The translations under genes and the position numbers were made by a program. A stretch of DNA of 64,000 nucleotides from Diphasiastrum complanatum (taxonomy: Eukaryota > Streptophyta > Lycopodiopsida > Lycopodiales > Lycopodiaceae). Below are positions 11,328 through 22,683 of this stretch, piece after piece (position 1 is the stretch's first letter; each line of letters begins with the position of its first letter). The notes under the pieces are model-generated. The model saw only the letters and a list, made by a program, of their open reading frames with translations. It had not been told where the DNA came from and searched no databases. The stretch lies in contig MU832012.1 of assembly GCA_029204225.1 (NCBI GenBank), positions 1-64,000 of the forward strand. The letters are read 5' to 3'.

Positions 11328-12240
11328 TCAAGATGGATTATTTTTCGATTTCAACAGTAATATATACTCTTCACGTTCTTGGTCTGATTGGTGTTTATAA
11401 GAATTCAAAATTTTACCTTTATTAATTTCTATTTCTACATAATCTTTTTTATCTACCATCCCTTCGGTCAGGCTTGATCTGGTTCCACCCATAAATTCCC
11501 TCGACTTGGAGGTTGTTAGTATTTCCTCATCCTCGTCAATCTCATAGCATTTTATGAAATTCATCTAGGATTCAGATGGTCTGGCTAACCCCCTATTGGA
11601 CTGGCTGTGAGAATGACTGAAAAAAATATCTGTTTGGTAGACCAGTTTATAATAGCATCTGCTTGATATAGCCACGGTCTTCCAAATAATATTGAATATG
11701 GTAGTGTATCTACTGGGTTTATGACAAAGAAATTCATTACGAACGTCTTTGTCTCTATAACTACACTAATACCTTTTAGCTGTCCTACTGGTATGCATTT
11801 TGGATGCGTCTGCTAAATGGATTTCATGGTAATAATGGCTCTATCTGTTTTTCTAATCGTAATTCCTTAGCCATTGTTTCTGTTATCAAGTTGATACTGG
11901 ATCCTGAGTCTTTTAGTATTCTATCTATAGTATGATCTCCTATGATAGCACTACTCTTTGGAACTCCACAATCTCCTTTATCTACATATTCTACTTTATT
12001 ACTATATGCAGGTATACTTATTGTGACAAACATCTCCCCTTCCTCAGTTTTTACAGACTGAAGCTCTTCATCCTCTGAAGTATAGCTCGAGGATGATGTA
12101 GGCATCTCACCTTCATACTTATCCTTTTCCCAGAATATCGTAATTCTTTTATGACTTTTCCCCGACGGTGTCTCCATCTGATCTCTGAAGTAATCTCCTT
12201 CTTCTTCCAGTGGGTTATGACATCGACTTGGTAGAGCCAT
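11328..12240 (-). mobile_element. Ty3-gypsy polyprotein relic: second protease domain and linker
   Basis: A pepsin-like retroviral protease with the active-site motif DSGSSINLI (about 11900) follows a short acidic spacer. After a frameshift the domain ends in HPKCIPVGQLKGISVV and YSILFGRPWLYQADAIINW (about 11660-11800). Downstream (11328-11564) lies a charged linker such as usually separates protease from RT in plant gypsy polyproteins. No RT follows. A complete protease domain lies immediately upstream (12195-12490), so protease is present twice. Confidence 0.7.
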
Positions 12241-12490
12241 GGTCGTGCTAATAATACTTTATATGACGATTTTCTTGTAGTCCTTTATATGATAAAATCC
12301 ATTAGGAACTTATGGTCTCCTATGTAAACTGTACCTTTTGTCAATTCTCCTATCGGTGCTCGTCTAGTTGCATCAGCTAACCTTATATGTCTTAATGTGG
12401 GTGCTATTCTATGGTGAATGCCTAACTCGTGTGCTGTTTCTTCAATCATTATGTTTACGCTAGATCCGAAATCTATGGGCACACTCTCTA
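12195..12490 (-). mobile_element. Ty3-gypsy aspartic protease, first copy
   Basis: The sequence contains IDFGSSVNIM (active-site D-x-G) near 12470, then RHIRLADATRRAPIGELTKG and YIGDHKFLMDFII. After an in-frame stop it ends in SYKVLLARPWLYQVDVITHW. The layout matches the whole retropepsin domain of plant gypsy elements. The canonical D-(T/S)-G has become D-F-G, which would probably abolish activity. Confidence 0.75.
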
Positions 12491-12666
12491 AAATGCAGCC
12501 ATTGATTATACCTGAATCTCGGGTTGACTCTTATCATCGAAGTTAACCATTCCTACGTTTTTTTTGCGGATTTCGCCGGTTTCGTCTTCTTAGTTTTCTT
12601 CTTATATTAAGAGTTGAAGAATCTTTACTACTTCTAGTAGTCAATTTATTTATCTCTACATCTAAA

Positions 12667-12955
12667 TCAGGCCATTAATAATTCAGACTCTACTTCTATC
12701 CTTTGAACTATCATGTCAGTGTTAGTTTTAGATGGCCGAAGGTCATCTTCTCTAGGCGAGTTTACAAACCTTGGTCTAGACCGCAGTTGTTGTGGCTGAG
12801 GACATTCGGCAGTGACATGCCCTTCGTCTTTACAGTTAGCATAGAGCGGCACATATCCTACTGACCTCATGGATTCAGGGCAACCAGGCGAATAGTGACC
12901 CGGGGCTCCACAATTGTAGCACGAACTCCTTACTCTGGGTGGAGGAGTGGAATCT
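12667..12955 (-). mobile_element. Ty3-gypsy gag C-terminus with two zinc knuckles
   Basis: The first knuckle is intact: CYNCGAPGHYSPGC (C-x2-C-x4-H-x4-C). The second has lost its first Cys (YANCKDEGHVTAEC). They are followed by a basic/polar linker leading to the protease at 12490. This is the nucleocapsid part of the same polyprotein as the two proteases. The capsid part is missing: the region joins an unrelated gag near 13.1 kb. Confidence 0.8.
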
Positions 12956-13099
12956 CTTGTCCCCCCCTCTACGCAAACTTAGTGTACTGCTGACCAGTAC
13001 GTTGTTTTGTTATAATGTTCTTTTGGTTAGTAGGAGTTGCAGTATAAGCTACCTCCTCATGATTATTAATCACACAGAGAAATAGTTCATCTTCTTTCA

Positions 13100-14180
13100 A
13101 TAGAATACTCACTTCTTGATCTTTAATTGTGCCAATTAAATGAAAAAGTTCTTTAGGCAAGAAAAACGCAGTACTAAAGAACATTCACACTCATAGGTTA
13201 ATTTCCAAAGTCTTACCATTATTCCTTGGGATCTCAATCATATGAGTTGATATTTTCTTTCTTTCTAGACAAAACTTCATCATATGTCCAGAATTTTTAC
13301 AAACAAAACATAAGTTCTCTTTTAAGCCTTTTTTCAGGACAAAAATTTTATGAATTTCTTTCTCTTCGGTTTCCTAGGTTTTGATGCTGCTTGATCCAAT
13401 TCGTCAAAATATTTTACTTGGTTTGGACTGCACTTCTTCCCCTTCTTGGTTTTCAAAGCGGTTGGAATTTGCGTAAACTGCTCGCGCAAACTGCTTCCTG
13501 GATGCCACCACTGTGGAATCATATGCTTTCAAAATTTGCAACGCATCCTCAAGGCTTTAAAGCACGTTTCACCTGCATTCATTTTGATAGTTGGCTGAAA
13601 AAAACCTAGGACAAACTGCCATAATGTCAACTTTGCATCGAATGATGGAACCCTATTCCCTAGATCCATGAATTCTCCGAAATTCCTGGACACAAGAGTC
13701 CAAGCTCTTTGTACTCATTTTGCAGTTCACGAACTTTAGGTAGTAGTAAACATCATCTACTATCACAAAAGATTTTTTAAAGACTTCCACAAAAGCATCC
13801 CAAATAGTTGGCTTCACCAGTAAAACTTGCCACCACGATGACGCTTTGCCATGTAAGAACAACACGACACTCTCAATTTGCTTCTCATCTGGAACTCCAT
13901 GCAGGTTGAAGTAACTGCTCCACTTAACGAGCCAGTCTTCAACGAATTCAAGTTTCTTCTCTTTCTTCTCTCCCAAATAAATCTCCAGTTGAAAACTGAA
14001 ATTGAGTGAAGTTAACAATTTGACTTGGTTCAGAAGAACCTCCATTTGTTGATCTCTCATCTGATTTTGATTATTCATATCGTTAGTCCCATACTCAACT
14101 GCTGACAAATCACCATATAGGATAGTGCACCTGGATTTGCAACTTGATTTGCAACTTGATTTGAAGTTTTTTTTGGCCAT
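13100..14180 (-). mobile_element. Ty3-gypsy gag, family A, disrupted
   Basis: It starts at an ATG (14180) with MAKKNFKSSCKSSC. Capsid landmarks are EDWLVKWSSYFNLHGVPDE, ESVVLFLHGKASSWWQ and IWDAFVEVFKKSFV. After stops it reads DALQILKAYDSTVVASRK, then a zinc knuckle CFVCKNSGHMMKFC at about 13290. It ends at LFHLIGTIKDQEVSILL, exactly where a sister copy on the + strand (46.2-47.1 kb) continues into the protease motif DSGSTHTFID. The break at about 13.1 kb therefore marks another element joined or inserted at the protease. Short duplicated 'CKSSCKS' codons occur at the N-terminus. Confidence 0.8.
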
Positions 14181-14219
14181 ATCGAGTTATCTAAAAATCA
14201 CTAAAATTAGTGAATATGG

Positions 14220-14315
14220 ATTAACTATTAGTGAGGTACAGTTGACCAAAATCTGATTGAAATTGACTTTAGTATGGTCAATTCACTAATTTTAGTACAT
14301 TTAATAGATAATTCA
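14220..14315 (-). repeat. Leader repeat upstream of family-A gag (copy at 4375-4470)
   Basis: It lies between the gag start and the LTR-like arm. About 80% of positions match 4375-4470 by eye. A weaker match exists in the leader of the + copy near 46050-46130. Confidence 0.6.
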
Positions 14316-14323
14316 ACAAACTG

Positions 14324-14326
<3 letters not shown>

Positions 14327-14391
<65 letters not shown>
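14327..14391. repeat. (TA)n microsatellite
   Basis: About 32 uninterrupted TA dinucleotides between the leader repeat and the LTR-like arm. Confidence 0.97.
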
Positions 14392-14394
<3 letters not shown>

Positions 14395-14399
14395 AATTT

Positions 14400-14700
14400 T
14401 CTGATTTTGATTTTTTTTGAATTTTACGTAATCTTAAAAATTTGTCAAAAAACACTATGAGTATTTAGGCAATCTAAATCGAAAAAACAATTCACTGTTC
14501 GATTTCTAATATTACTGAATTAGTCTATCAGCATGCATAACATGTGACATTAACTGTTTTTTTTTTTTTTACAAAATTTCACGTAAATTTCAGTTCTACA
14601 AAAATTGTTAACCATATATCCTGATTTGTGCTGTTAGAGCACATGCGTATAACCACTTAAATCAAAGGCGAATCTCCCATGCATGTCCTTGGAGTGATGT
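14400..14700 (-). repeat. LTR-like arm, inverted relative to 15700-15965
   Basis: This arm matches the reverse complement of 15700-15965. Shared landmarks in order are TTTTACGTAAT, AGGCAATC, TTCGATT(T/C)CTAA, CATTAACTGTTTTT, ACAAAATTT, ACGTAAATTTCAGTT, AGAGCACATGCGTAT and CCATGCAT. It points toward the family-A gag start at 14180, so it is best read as the 3' part of that element's 5' LTR. Confidence 0.7.
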
Positions 14701-15699
14701 TGCTTTTCATCGAATTTTTGGTGTGAATCAATTAGTATTCTCATCCAGGTGGGAAACAAGATTCCAAGTGGGTGAATTCTTCCAGTTTCCATTTGCATGT
14801 CGTTAAGATCCGTCTCTCTCGATTTTCTCTAATAATTTATGAAAGATTGTCCATGGAAGCCAATTTGTGATAATTTTTTGGAGCTGTTGCTCAAATATTT
14901 GATAGATCTGAAATTTCCAGGAAGTGTGCTTTCATTATAGGGATTATTAATGATAAAATTAATTATGCATGCTAGTTCTTTTCATGATTTACGGTTCTAG
15001 GCTATGTTTTTGGTCAAAATTTGTTTGTTTTTCATGGTTTTTGATTGGAAATGGATAGTAAAAGCTAAAATCTAACAAGATCAAATCATGTGGATGGCTA
15101 TAATCTTATAAATTGAGTTGTATGTGTGTGAGAAAGAGTTGTATGTCATGAATTTTCACTTTATGTTGAAGAAAAAACTGAAAAATTGTTTTGACCTGTA
15201 ATTTGATAATCGAGGGCTTATGCTCCGTCTTCATCAAGTTTGTAGCAAATGTGCTTCTACAAATCAAGAAATCTTTATTCTCAGCCCATACTGCTTCTTA
15301 GGACCTATATGAATGCTTCACAAAAGTCTAATAGACTGTTTAAGATTGTTGGTAACATCACTTTTGGGCTTCGGGAGGTGTTTGCATGATTTTGGACAAT
15401 ATGGTCTAGAAAAAGTGTGCCCTACTATAGATTTAGATGCTCTATTTTTGCACGTGTGAAACTGAAATGGCAAGTTGATGTGTCAATCATCTCGGTCACT
15501 TGCTCTCCCTATGTACTATGTTTTACAGCACCGAATTTGGTGCACTGTAGATCAAATTATGGTAGTTTCAAATTTTGGCAGTTTCTTGAGCAAAATTGTT
15601 GAAACATTGATGTTCTGATTGCATGTCTATTTTGTCCCTAATTTGATGTATTGTGCTTGCATGGATTGATTTCATGTTGAATCTGATGATGTTTTCGAT
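14701..15699. other. Interior between the two inverted arms
   Basis: AT-rich, no supported gene. If the arms are LTR ends, this would hold the 5' halves of two LTRs facing each other. If they are terminal inverted repeats, it would be the body of a non-autonomous foldback-like element of about 1.57 kb. Confidence 0.35.
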
Positions 15700-15965
15700 A
15701 TGCATGAGGGATTTACAATCGTTTTGAGTGGTCATACGCATGTGCTCTGACGATTGAATCACAAATTAGTGATTTAGACTGACAAATTCTGTAAAACTGA
15801 AATTTACGTAAAAATTTTGTAATGGACAAAAAACAGTTAATGTAGTGTGATTAGCATGTCGGACTGACATTATGTTGGTAAGGTTAGGAATCGAATAGTA
15901 TGTATTTTGATTGCCTATAAACTGATAATGCTTTTTTGTTTAATTTTAAATTACGTAAAAAAATT
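15700..15965 (+). repeat. LTR-like arm, inverted partner of 14400-14700
   Basis: It ends in TTACGTAAAAAAATTTAAAA followed by a T-rich/CTT run and then two tRNA-Met primer-like sites (16006 and 16040). The + family-A relic at 45.6-46.0 kb also ends with AATTACGTAAAATTTTAAAA before its leader, which supports an LTR interpretation. Confidence 0.65.
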
Positions 15966-16005
15966 TAAAATTTTTTTTCTTCTTCTTCGATCGATTTCTC
16001 ATCAG

Positions 16006-16052
16006 TGGTATCAGAGCATATTACCTCGATTCTCATCAATGGTATCAGAGCC
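16006..16052 (+). promoter_or_regulatory. Duplicated tRNA-Met primer-binding site
   Basis: TGGTATCAGAGC occurs at 16006-16017 and again at 16040-16052, each preceded by TTCTCATCA plus one base. The 34-nt spacing reflects a local tandem duplication of LTR-end plus primer site. The same arrangement, tripled, is at 33357-33475 on the - strand. Confidence 0.8.
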
Positions 16053-16154
16053 TACCTGTCTTATTATAATCTGACATAGCCAAGAAGCTATCAGATCCAG
16101 GAGGCCAAGCATTAAGACAAACAACCATCAGCCGAGAAAACGGACTCCAAGGAG

Positions 16155-16260
16155 CAATGGCTTCAATTAGCAGCATGCAGAGCAAGAGTCTGCACAATTA
16201 TTGATTCTTTAGGATCTAACTTTCTAGCCTGGAAAGCTCATTTGTGGCCATGCCCATTGC
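16155..16260 (+). mobile_element. Ty1-copia gag start, family B fragment
   Basis: The + strand reads MASISSMQSKS, then with a frameshift VCTIIDSLGSNFLAWKA, then LWPC. This matches the gag start at 33248 (MASINSIQLK ... SSGSNFLAWK ... LWPWVDGTEEMP) and the gag at 35.15 kb. The 100-nt leader between primer site and ATG also matches. About 35 codons survive, with an internal deletion before LWPC. Confidence 0.7.
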
Positions 16261-17007
16261 CAAGCAGAATCTGTTAGACAACCTACTAACAAATTGTGTT
16301 GTGGAAGTGGAAGAGCAGACAATCAGACAAAGTAGTAAGAGAGTCAGGCAAAAAACAAAATAGCAAAAGCATGCAACACTGAAAAAGATCTGAACGCAAC
16401 AACAAGACAATAGTCGATTCACATTGATATGTATGAAAATACAAATTAGATTGATGTTGTGAGCACAAGACAATTGCGAGCAAAACCGCGTGCTCAGGAA
16501 GCTGACTCCGCTCTATAAAATCTATAAGCTTATTACTGACAATCAGTAGGACATAATAATCGATGCATGAAAGCATCTATAGTGTCTATCTCTAATAACT
16601 CTCATTAGTATACTACAATGATCATCTATATATAATTTGCATTAGTGCAGATGCAAGTGCGAGAAGGTGGTGTGGAGCCGTTGTGTCGTCTGGAGTAGAT
16701 TGTGACTGTTGTTGTCATCGTCAAAGTAGTTGCATAGTACAAGAAGTGGGTGTGAGAAGGCTTGTGACTTTCTAGAGTCGAGTATGTCGCTACTGCTAGT
16801 CAATAAAGTCGATGAAGTCGACAAGTCGGCCAAGTCAAGCTTCCTCGACAAGTCGACCAAGTTGGTTGCCATTCTGATGCATGTCTTCAATAATCATAGT
16901 ATTTTTGTAGACTGTGCGACAATGCATGTAAAAATACAGCAATATGAATGGGACTAGATTAATATGAGATTTAGGAGAGTAGAGGAATAAATCCAACAAA
17001 AAGGCTT
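16261..17007. other. No gene recognised
   Basis: Open frames on both strands have no recognisable domain. A short internal repetition of 'GTCGA(C/T)(A/G)AAGTCG'-like words is at 16808-16860. Confidence 0.3.
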
Positions 17008-17322
17008 TTGGTGGAGCTTCAAGTCATGGAGACTGAGGATGTTCCATGGATCTATTGTGACAACCAATCAGCCGAATTGCTTGCTACTAATCCTACATTC
17101 CATGCACGGAGCAAGCATATCGAGATTTCTGATCATTTTGTGAGGGAAAAAGTGCAAGCTAAAGAGATCAAACTCCATCATGTGCCATCATCGGATTGCT
17201 TAGATGATTTTCTTACAAAATTCTTGCCTAAGGATGCTTTCATTAAGCTACGAATATTACTTGGAGTAATTGACAAATTTACCATAGTTTCCCAAGCTAG
17301 ATTTGAGGAGTGTGAAATATGA
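17008..17322 (+). mobile_element. Ty1-copia RNase H C-terminal fragment
   Basis: The frame has VPWIYCDNQSAELLATNP, then FHARSKHIEISDHFVREKV, then IKLHHVPSSDCLDDFLTKF. This is the end of copia RNase H (cf. D-N-x-S-A ... RTKHIEIxxHFIREK ... QLADIFTK). The frame ends at the start of the LTR (17311), and the purine tract GAGGAG serves as polypurine tract. Everything upstream of the RNase H end is missing. Confidence 0.9.
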
Positions 17323-17733
17323 CGAATTCTAGCTTGGTTTGTATGTAATTTTTTTATGTACATTGTAAATCACATGTGTGAACCAATTTGCCATGTGTGT
17401 AGGCATGATAGGTTAGATCATGATCATAGGGATTAGCTAGGTTGTTTGGTCAAGTTCCTAGATTATAGGACTAAACTCTTCAAATCAAGGAGGTAGATGA
17501 AGCTAACTACCAAGTTGGCAAACCTAATGTGAAAAATTCAGAATCATTAAGATCCAAACCTATATATTGATCCTTGGTTACAAAACAAACACTCACCAAT
17601 CTTGCCAATGTAGAAAAATCAGCATGTACACTAAGATTGAGATGCAAACTCTAATAGACCTTAATCATACATGAACTAAAACATAAAGTACTATTGTTGT
17701 CCATACAATTACAGTACCCTACTATATTTCACA
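17311..17733 (+). repeat. LTR with 10-bp perfect terminal inverted repeats
   Basis: The block starts TGTGAAATAT directly after the polypurine-like GAGGAG and ends ATATTTCACA, giving TG...CA ends and a 10-bp inverted terminal repeat over 423 bp. It is the 3' LTR of the + copia remnant whose RNase H precedes it. The - strand copia RT is cut within about 5 bp of its right end, so this element is the younger of the two. No 5' partner LTR was found. Confidence 0.7.
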
Positions 17734-17737
17734 CGTG

Positions 17738-20700
17738 TGGATCTAGTCTAGTAATGGTTAGATAGATGAGTGAACCAACTGGCTTCCTATAGAAAGTAAT
17801 GTCCTTGAAGGATCTTTCACTACCTCTTATAGTTAGCTTTACATGAGACTCCATAGGTGTATCACAAGATTTTTCATCTACCATATGAAATCTTTTTAGA
17901 ATATAGGAATATCTAATGACTTCTAATTCCAAAATGTAATACAAGTTACCAAGATCATGCACGTCAAATTTCTTCTTAAGAGCAATCTTGATATCCTCCA
18001 CATCTTGATTGTTTCCACCAATCGAGATGATATAATCCACATAGATTAGCAAGATGGTAACATCATTTCCAGCAAACCTATAATAAAGTCAATGATCATA
18101 CTCACTCATAACAAAGCCTTGAGAGAGTAAAAAAGAGTTAATCATAGCATACCAACTCCTTGGTGCTTGCTTAAGGCCATACAAACTCTTTTGTAGAAGA
18201 CACACATGATTTGGCTTTGTAAAAGAAATGTAGCTCTCGGGTTGCTCCATGTACACTTCCTCATCAAGATCACCATTCAAAAATGCATTTGTAATGTCCA
18301 ATTGCCATAGATCCCATCCATAAAGAGTAGCAAGTGAGGTGATGACTCGAATGCTTACCATCTTTTCCATGGGTGCAAAGGTCTCATCATAGTCAATCCC
18401 TTGTTCTTGAGCATATCCTTTTGCCACTAACCTCGCCTTGTACTTGTTGATAGATCCATTTTGTTTTGTCTTCACCTTGAAGATCTATTTGCATTCAATA
18501 GCTTTCTTGTCCTTAGGTAACTCCACCAATCTCGATGTTCCATTCTTCGTAAGAGCTTGATACTGAAGATCCATTGCTTGGATCCACTCCTCTTCTTTCC
18601 ATCTACACTTGTAGGTTCATCAAGAATGTTAGATCCATCCACATCACCATAAATAATTCTTGAAGACACTTTTGGAATGTTTTCATCATAAAAAATGACA
18701 TCTATACCAACAATCACTTTGTTAGTAAAAGGAATGTTAACCTTGTAGGCTTTACTCACCTCACTCTATCCAACAAAAATACCTTTCCTTGAAGATGGAT
18801 CCTCCTCGGTCCTATCATCAAGGGTAATGTTGACATAGCATGTGCATCCAAAAGTTCTTAGAAAGTTGACACTCGGTCTCCTCTTGAATAGCTCAAAAGG
18901 TGTCCTTTCATCCAAAATAGCACTCGGCCACCTATTGCACAAGAAATTGGCACACAACAAAGCTTGATCCCAAAATGGTTTATCAAGATTAGCACTTAAC
19001 CTCATAGCTTTAGCAGTTTCACATAAAGTCCTATTCTTTCTTTCAGCCACTCCATTTTGTCGTGGGGTCCTTGGTGTTGTACACTCCCTCTTGATCCCAT
19101 GCTCATCACTAAGGCCTTGAACTTGGTAGATATGTACTTACCACCATTGTCACTCCTTAGGCACTTGATCCTTGTGGAAAATTGGTTCTCTCTTGCATTC
19201 TTGAACTTGACAAAGACATCATACACTTCATCTTTGCTCTTGCGTAAATAGATACAGCAAAATCTACTAAAATCATCAATGAAAGTTACATACATCTTAG
19301 CTCCGCTATTGCTAATTGTAGTAATTCCATGAATATCCAAATGTACTATTTGAAAAGGCTTTGTAGGTCTAGATGTAGATCTAGCATAAGGTTGTCTATG
19401 TGACTTAGATAAAGCACAAGACTCACAAACATGATTGATACTCTTTAAGGAACTTGGAAGACCTATCACAACTCGCTTTATAGCCATTACCTCCAAATGA
19501 CTTGAAGTTGAGGTGTCCCATTCTTTTATGCCAAACCTCTTGAATATGTATTTGCTCTCTTGCAACACATCCAACTTGGTTAGCAATAACACAAGTATTT
19601 AGTTTGAACAACTTTCTTGGTCTTTTACCTTTTCCAATCAAGATATCCTTCCTTTTGATTATAGAAGCATCTCCATCAAACTCAACTTTGAGGCTTTTAC
19701 TTAGCAATTGACTCACACTAAGCAAATTCTTGGTAATACATGGAATAAACAAGACATCCTCCAAATGAACATTCCTATTTTTAGAGAGATATATAGGAAT
19801 TGTGCCAATCCCTTTCTTTGCACACTCACCATCATTGGCCATGTAGATCACCCTCTTGTCATCTCCATATGCCAACAAAGAAGTGAAGTACTCTTTGTGA
19901 AAAGTCATGTGTGAACTTGCTCCACTATCAGTCCACCATGGATCTAGATCTCCATCATTAGCAGGCAAGGTAATCTTAACCTGAAAGGAAGGTGGTCCAA
20001 TGTAAAAAGAAATTTGTGAGCCCACTCAAATGGGAGTTCTTGATGAAGATGGTGTGGATGTTCAAGATGCAAATGATGATGCTTGTGTCTCATTGATCTC
20101 TCTTCTTCTTATAGCACTCACTTGCAAAGTGTCCTTTGATGCCACAATAGAAGCACTTGATCTTTGATCTATTCTTCTTTTTGCCATTTGAAGAAGAATC
20201 CACTTGATCTTGTCTTTTAGACCGCTTACTTTTGCTTTTGCCCTTGAATTTGCCCTTGATGAACATAGCCACCTCTCCAACTTGAGATGTTGATGAAGAT
20301 CCACCTCTTGCTTGAAGCCTATATTCTTCATTGATCAAGATCTCTTGAAGATCAATCAAACTTGGCAAAGTCTTTTGAATAGCAATACTTTGAACAATGT
20401 TAGCATGAGCATCGAACAATCCATTAAGAATAACTTGTACAAGCTCTCCTTCCTTAATGCTCTCATCAATGCAGGCCAACTCATCATTCAATGCTTTAAC
20501 CCTCAAAATGAAAGTATTTGGACTTTCTTCATTCTTTTGCAAACAAAAAAAAAATTGCCTTCTTAGAGTCAACACTCTAGAAGTAGACTTGGATTCATAA
20601 AGCTTCTTCAATGAATCCCAAGCATCCTTAGATGAAGTACATTGACCAACTTCCTTGAGAAGCTCATTGGTAGCATTCATCTTGATAATGTGTAGAGCCC

Positions 20701-20883
20701 TTTTGGCCCTCTTATCACACCTCATTTGATCTTGTTGTGTTGCTGGTCTCTCCTCCAGACCTACAACAATATCCAAAACATCATCATCTCAAGAAGTGAT
20801 TCCATCCTCACTTTCCACAATGAATAGTTACCTGAAGTAAGCCTATCATTGGCTTCCAACATGACTCCACTAGATGTTCCCAT
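17738..20883 (-). mobile_element. Ty1-copia element, 3'-truncated (gag-PR-IN-RT)
   Basis: Gag begins MGTSSGVMLEANDRLTSG (ATG at 20883), then shifts frame into LDIVVGLEERP... and ends with zinc knuckle CFYCGIKGHFASEC. Protease: WWTDSGASSHMTFH. Pre-integrase and integrase: WHKRMGHLNF, HLDIHG, CLRSDNGGKY and, after a frameshift at about 19080, AERKNRTL, so the D-D-E residues are present in pieces. RT: KYKARLVAKGYAQEQGIDYD and WQLDITNAFLNGDLDEEVYM, then a stop, then the catalytic YVDD changed to YVDY. The frame ends at GSLIYLTITRL, where the LTR at 17733 begins. RNase H is lost. No primer site was seen upstream of gag. Confidence 0.92.
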
Positions 20884-21506
20884 GTAGAAATGACCTGATC
20901 TTCTTGCACAAAGCACTCCTTTGAACAACAACAAATTTTTTCGAGAGAAATCACAGATTTAAAACTATCTCAAAAAATTTCTTCTAGCACTTATACCAAG
21001 CAAATCAACACATAGAATCATGAAATCTTGATCAACCTTTGATCTATTCTAAATCTAATCACTTTTGCCACTTCCTAAAAAATACTTGATTAGAATCATT
21101 CTCAGGTAGCAGGCTGCACTAGAGGCCATACGACACACGTGTGGAGTCAGGTTTGTTTGATTTGATCAATATTTTAATTGCTTTTGATTGTATAATCTAA
21201 ATTGTCATTCTAGATCAACAAATTGGAGTGTAGTTTTGTAATAGATAGGTAGATCAATCAATCAATCACTCTTGGAGTCTTTTGTAGGCTCATTTATGGT
21301 CCTAAGTATTGTACTTTAATATTCTTGCATTTCTAGAACTTCATCCTCAGGTGCTCGATGAGTGCTTAGCAACATAAGGACCACATCATCCAAAGTATAG
21401 CTCTTGAAGTGCTCTAGCATATCATATTGTACTACATCGGCTTTATCTTGTTCAAAGGGATACTAACCTTTGCTTTTCTTTTGGATTTTATGGCCAATAG
21501 TGATTT
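20884..21506. other. Leader/spacer, no gene
   Basis: It should hold the leader and 5' LTR of the - copia, but no TGGTATCAGAGC primer site (reverse complement) is visible. It contains CACACGTGTG at about 21132-21141, a word also found beside the LTR end at 17731. Confidence 0.3.
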
Positions 21507-22530
21507 TTACTTTCGAGAGTTTTGACTTAAAGAATCAAGATCAATCTTTCCTTTACCTTTATCCAATAAAGGTGGCACAACAATATGCTCTCTAATATTT
21601 GGATCAATTGTCATAACTGCCTCATTTGGTGGGCTCATCCAGTTTAGAACCGTGTTATAGTGATGCTTAGCTTGTTTTTTTATCATTGGTCCTATTGGAT
21701 TTCCTTCCTTCAAAATAACTGCTTTTGGATATTCTATTGGCGGTTCATCAAGAATGTTTCGAATACCAAATCTTGTAGGATCCATATGTTGTAAGATTTG
21801 CTCATCAGTAAGTTCTTCATTCTCATTCTAAGATAAAACATGATTGACTACAATCAGTTCATCTTCAATTGAATCGATTGAAATCCAAGCTACGTTCATC
21901 ATATTGACAGAATATGTGATGGCAATATCAAGAGTACAATCCTTCATTGAAATGATGCTTACTTCTGATCTGTCACCATGTCGACACATGTAACTAGCTA
22001 TAAAATCAATAGTTGCTAACGATTGGTTCCAGTTTACATTACCAGTTTGAGAATCATAATGGATTCCCAATGCCTTTTCTACTCGGTCACAAGTATGATC
22101 CATTGTGGAAGAATCATCATCTCCTTTATGAATAGCCAACTTGATCGTCCAAGTCAATGGATCAACTTTGACTACTTGCTCATGATTCTCGAATGTGATT
22201 TTGCATGTACCCCAATTATGATTTTGCCCGTACCCAAGTTATGAGTTACTTGCGCAACTGATAACCAAGGATGTCCCAATAAAATGTAGTAGATTGATGG
22301 TGCTTCTGGCAAGTCCATTACTACAAAAGTAAATTATGACAAATTAGACACCAGCAATCTTGATCGGTATGTCTTCTACCATGCCTCTAGGTTGAATAAT
22401 AGACTGATATGCCAACTTAATTGCAAAAGTTGCAGGTTTAATATCATAAGACCCCATTTGGTGCACAGTTTGGCAGAAATCATATTGACTCCGGACCCTC
22501 CATCTATCACAGTTACGTCTTGATCAAATG
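21507..22530 (-). mobile_element. Ty3-gypsy protease and post-protease linker relic
   Basis: The - strand near 22500 reads VTVIDGGSGVNMIS (retropepsin D-G-G), then IIQPRGMVEDIPIKIAGV and, after frameshifts, YYILLGHPWLSVAQVTHNLG. Downstream frames (21828-22157 and 21507-21785) encode an acidic linker ending EHIVVPPLLDKGKGKIDLD. This is the protease-to-RT linker of a plant gypsy polyprotein. RT is absent. The protease subfamily differs from those at 12 kb. Confidence 0.7.
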
Positions 22531-22683
22531 CTTATGTTGAATTGGCAAGGCGATGTTCCGTTGTTCACTTTTCCAAACGGCCCGTACATTGAGTGCTTCA
22601 TCTGAGTCCATTGCAAACCATCTCATAAAGTTTTCAGTGTCATCATTTTACCCTTCGTAGACACTAGAGTGCCTCCGTTCTAG

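Noticed and set aside
16216-16890. Several 80-100-codon frames on both strands
   Set aside because: No domain, overlapping in several frames, and located in decayed copia sequence.
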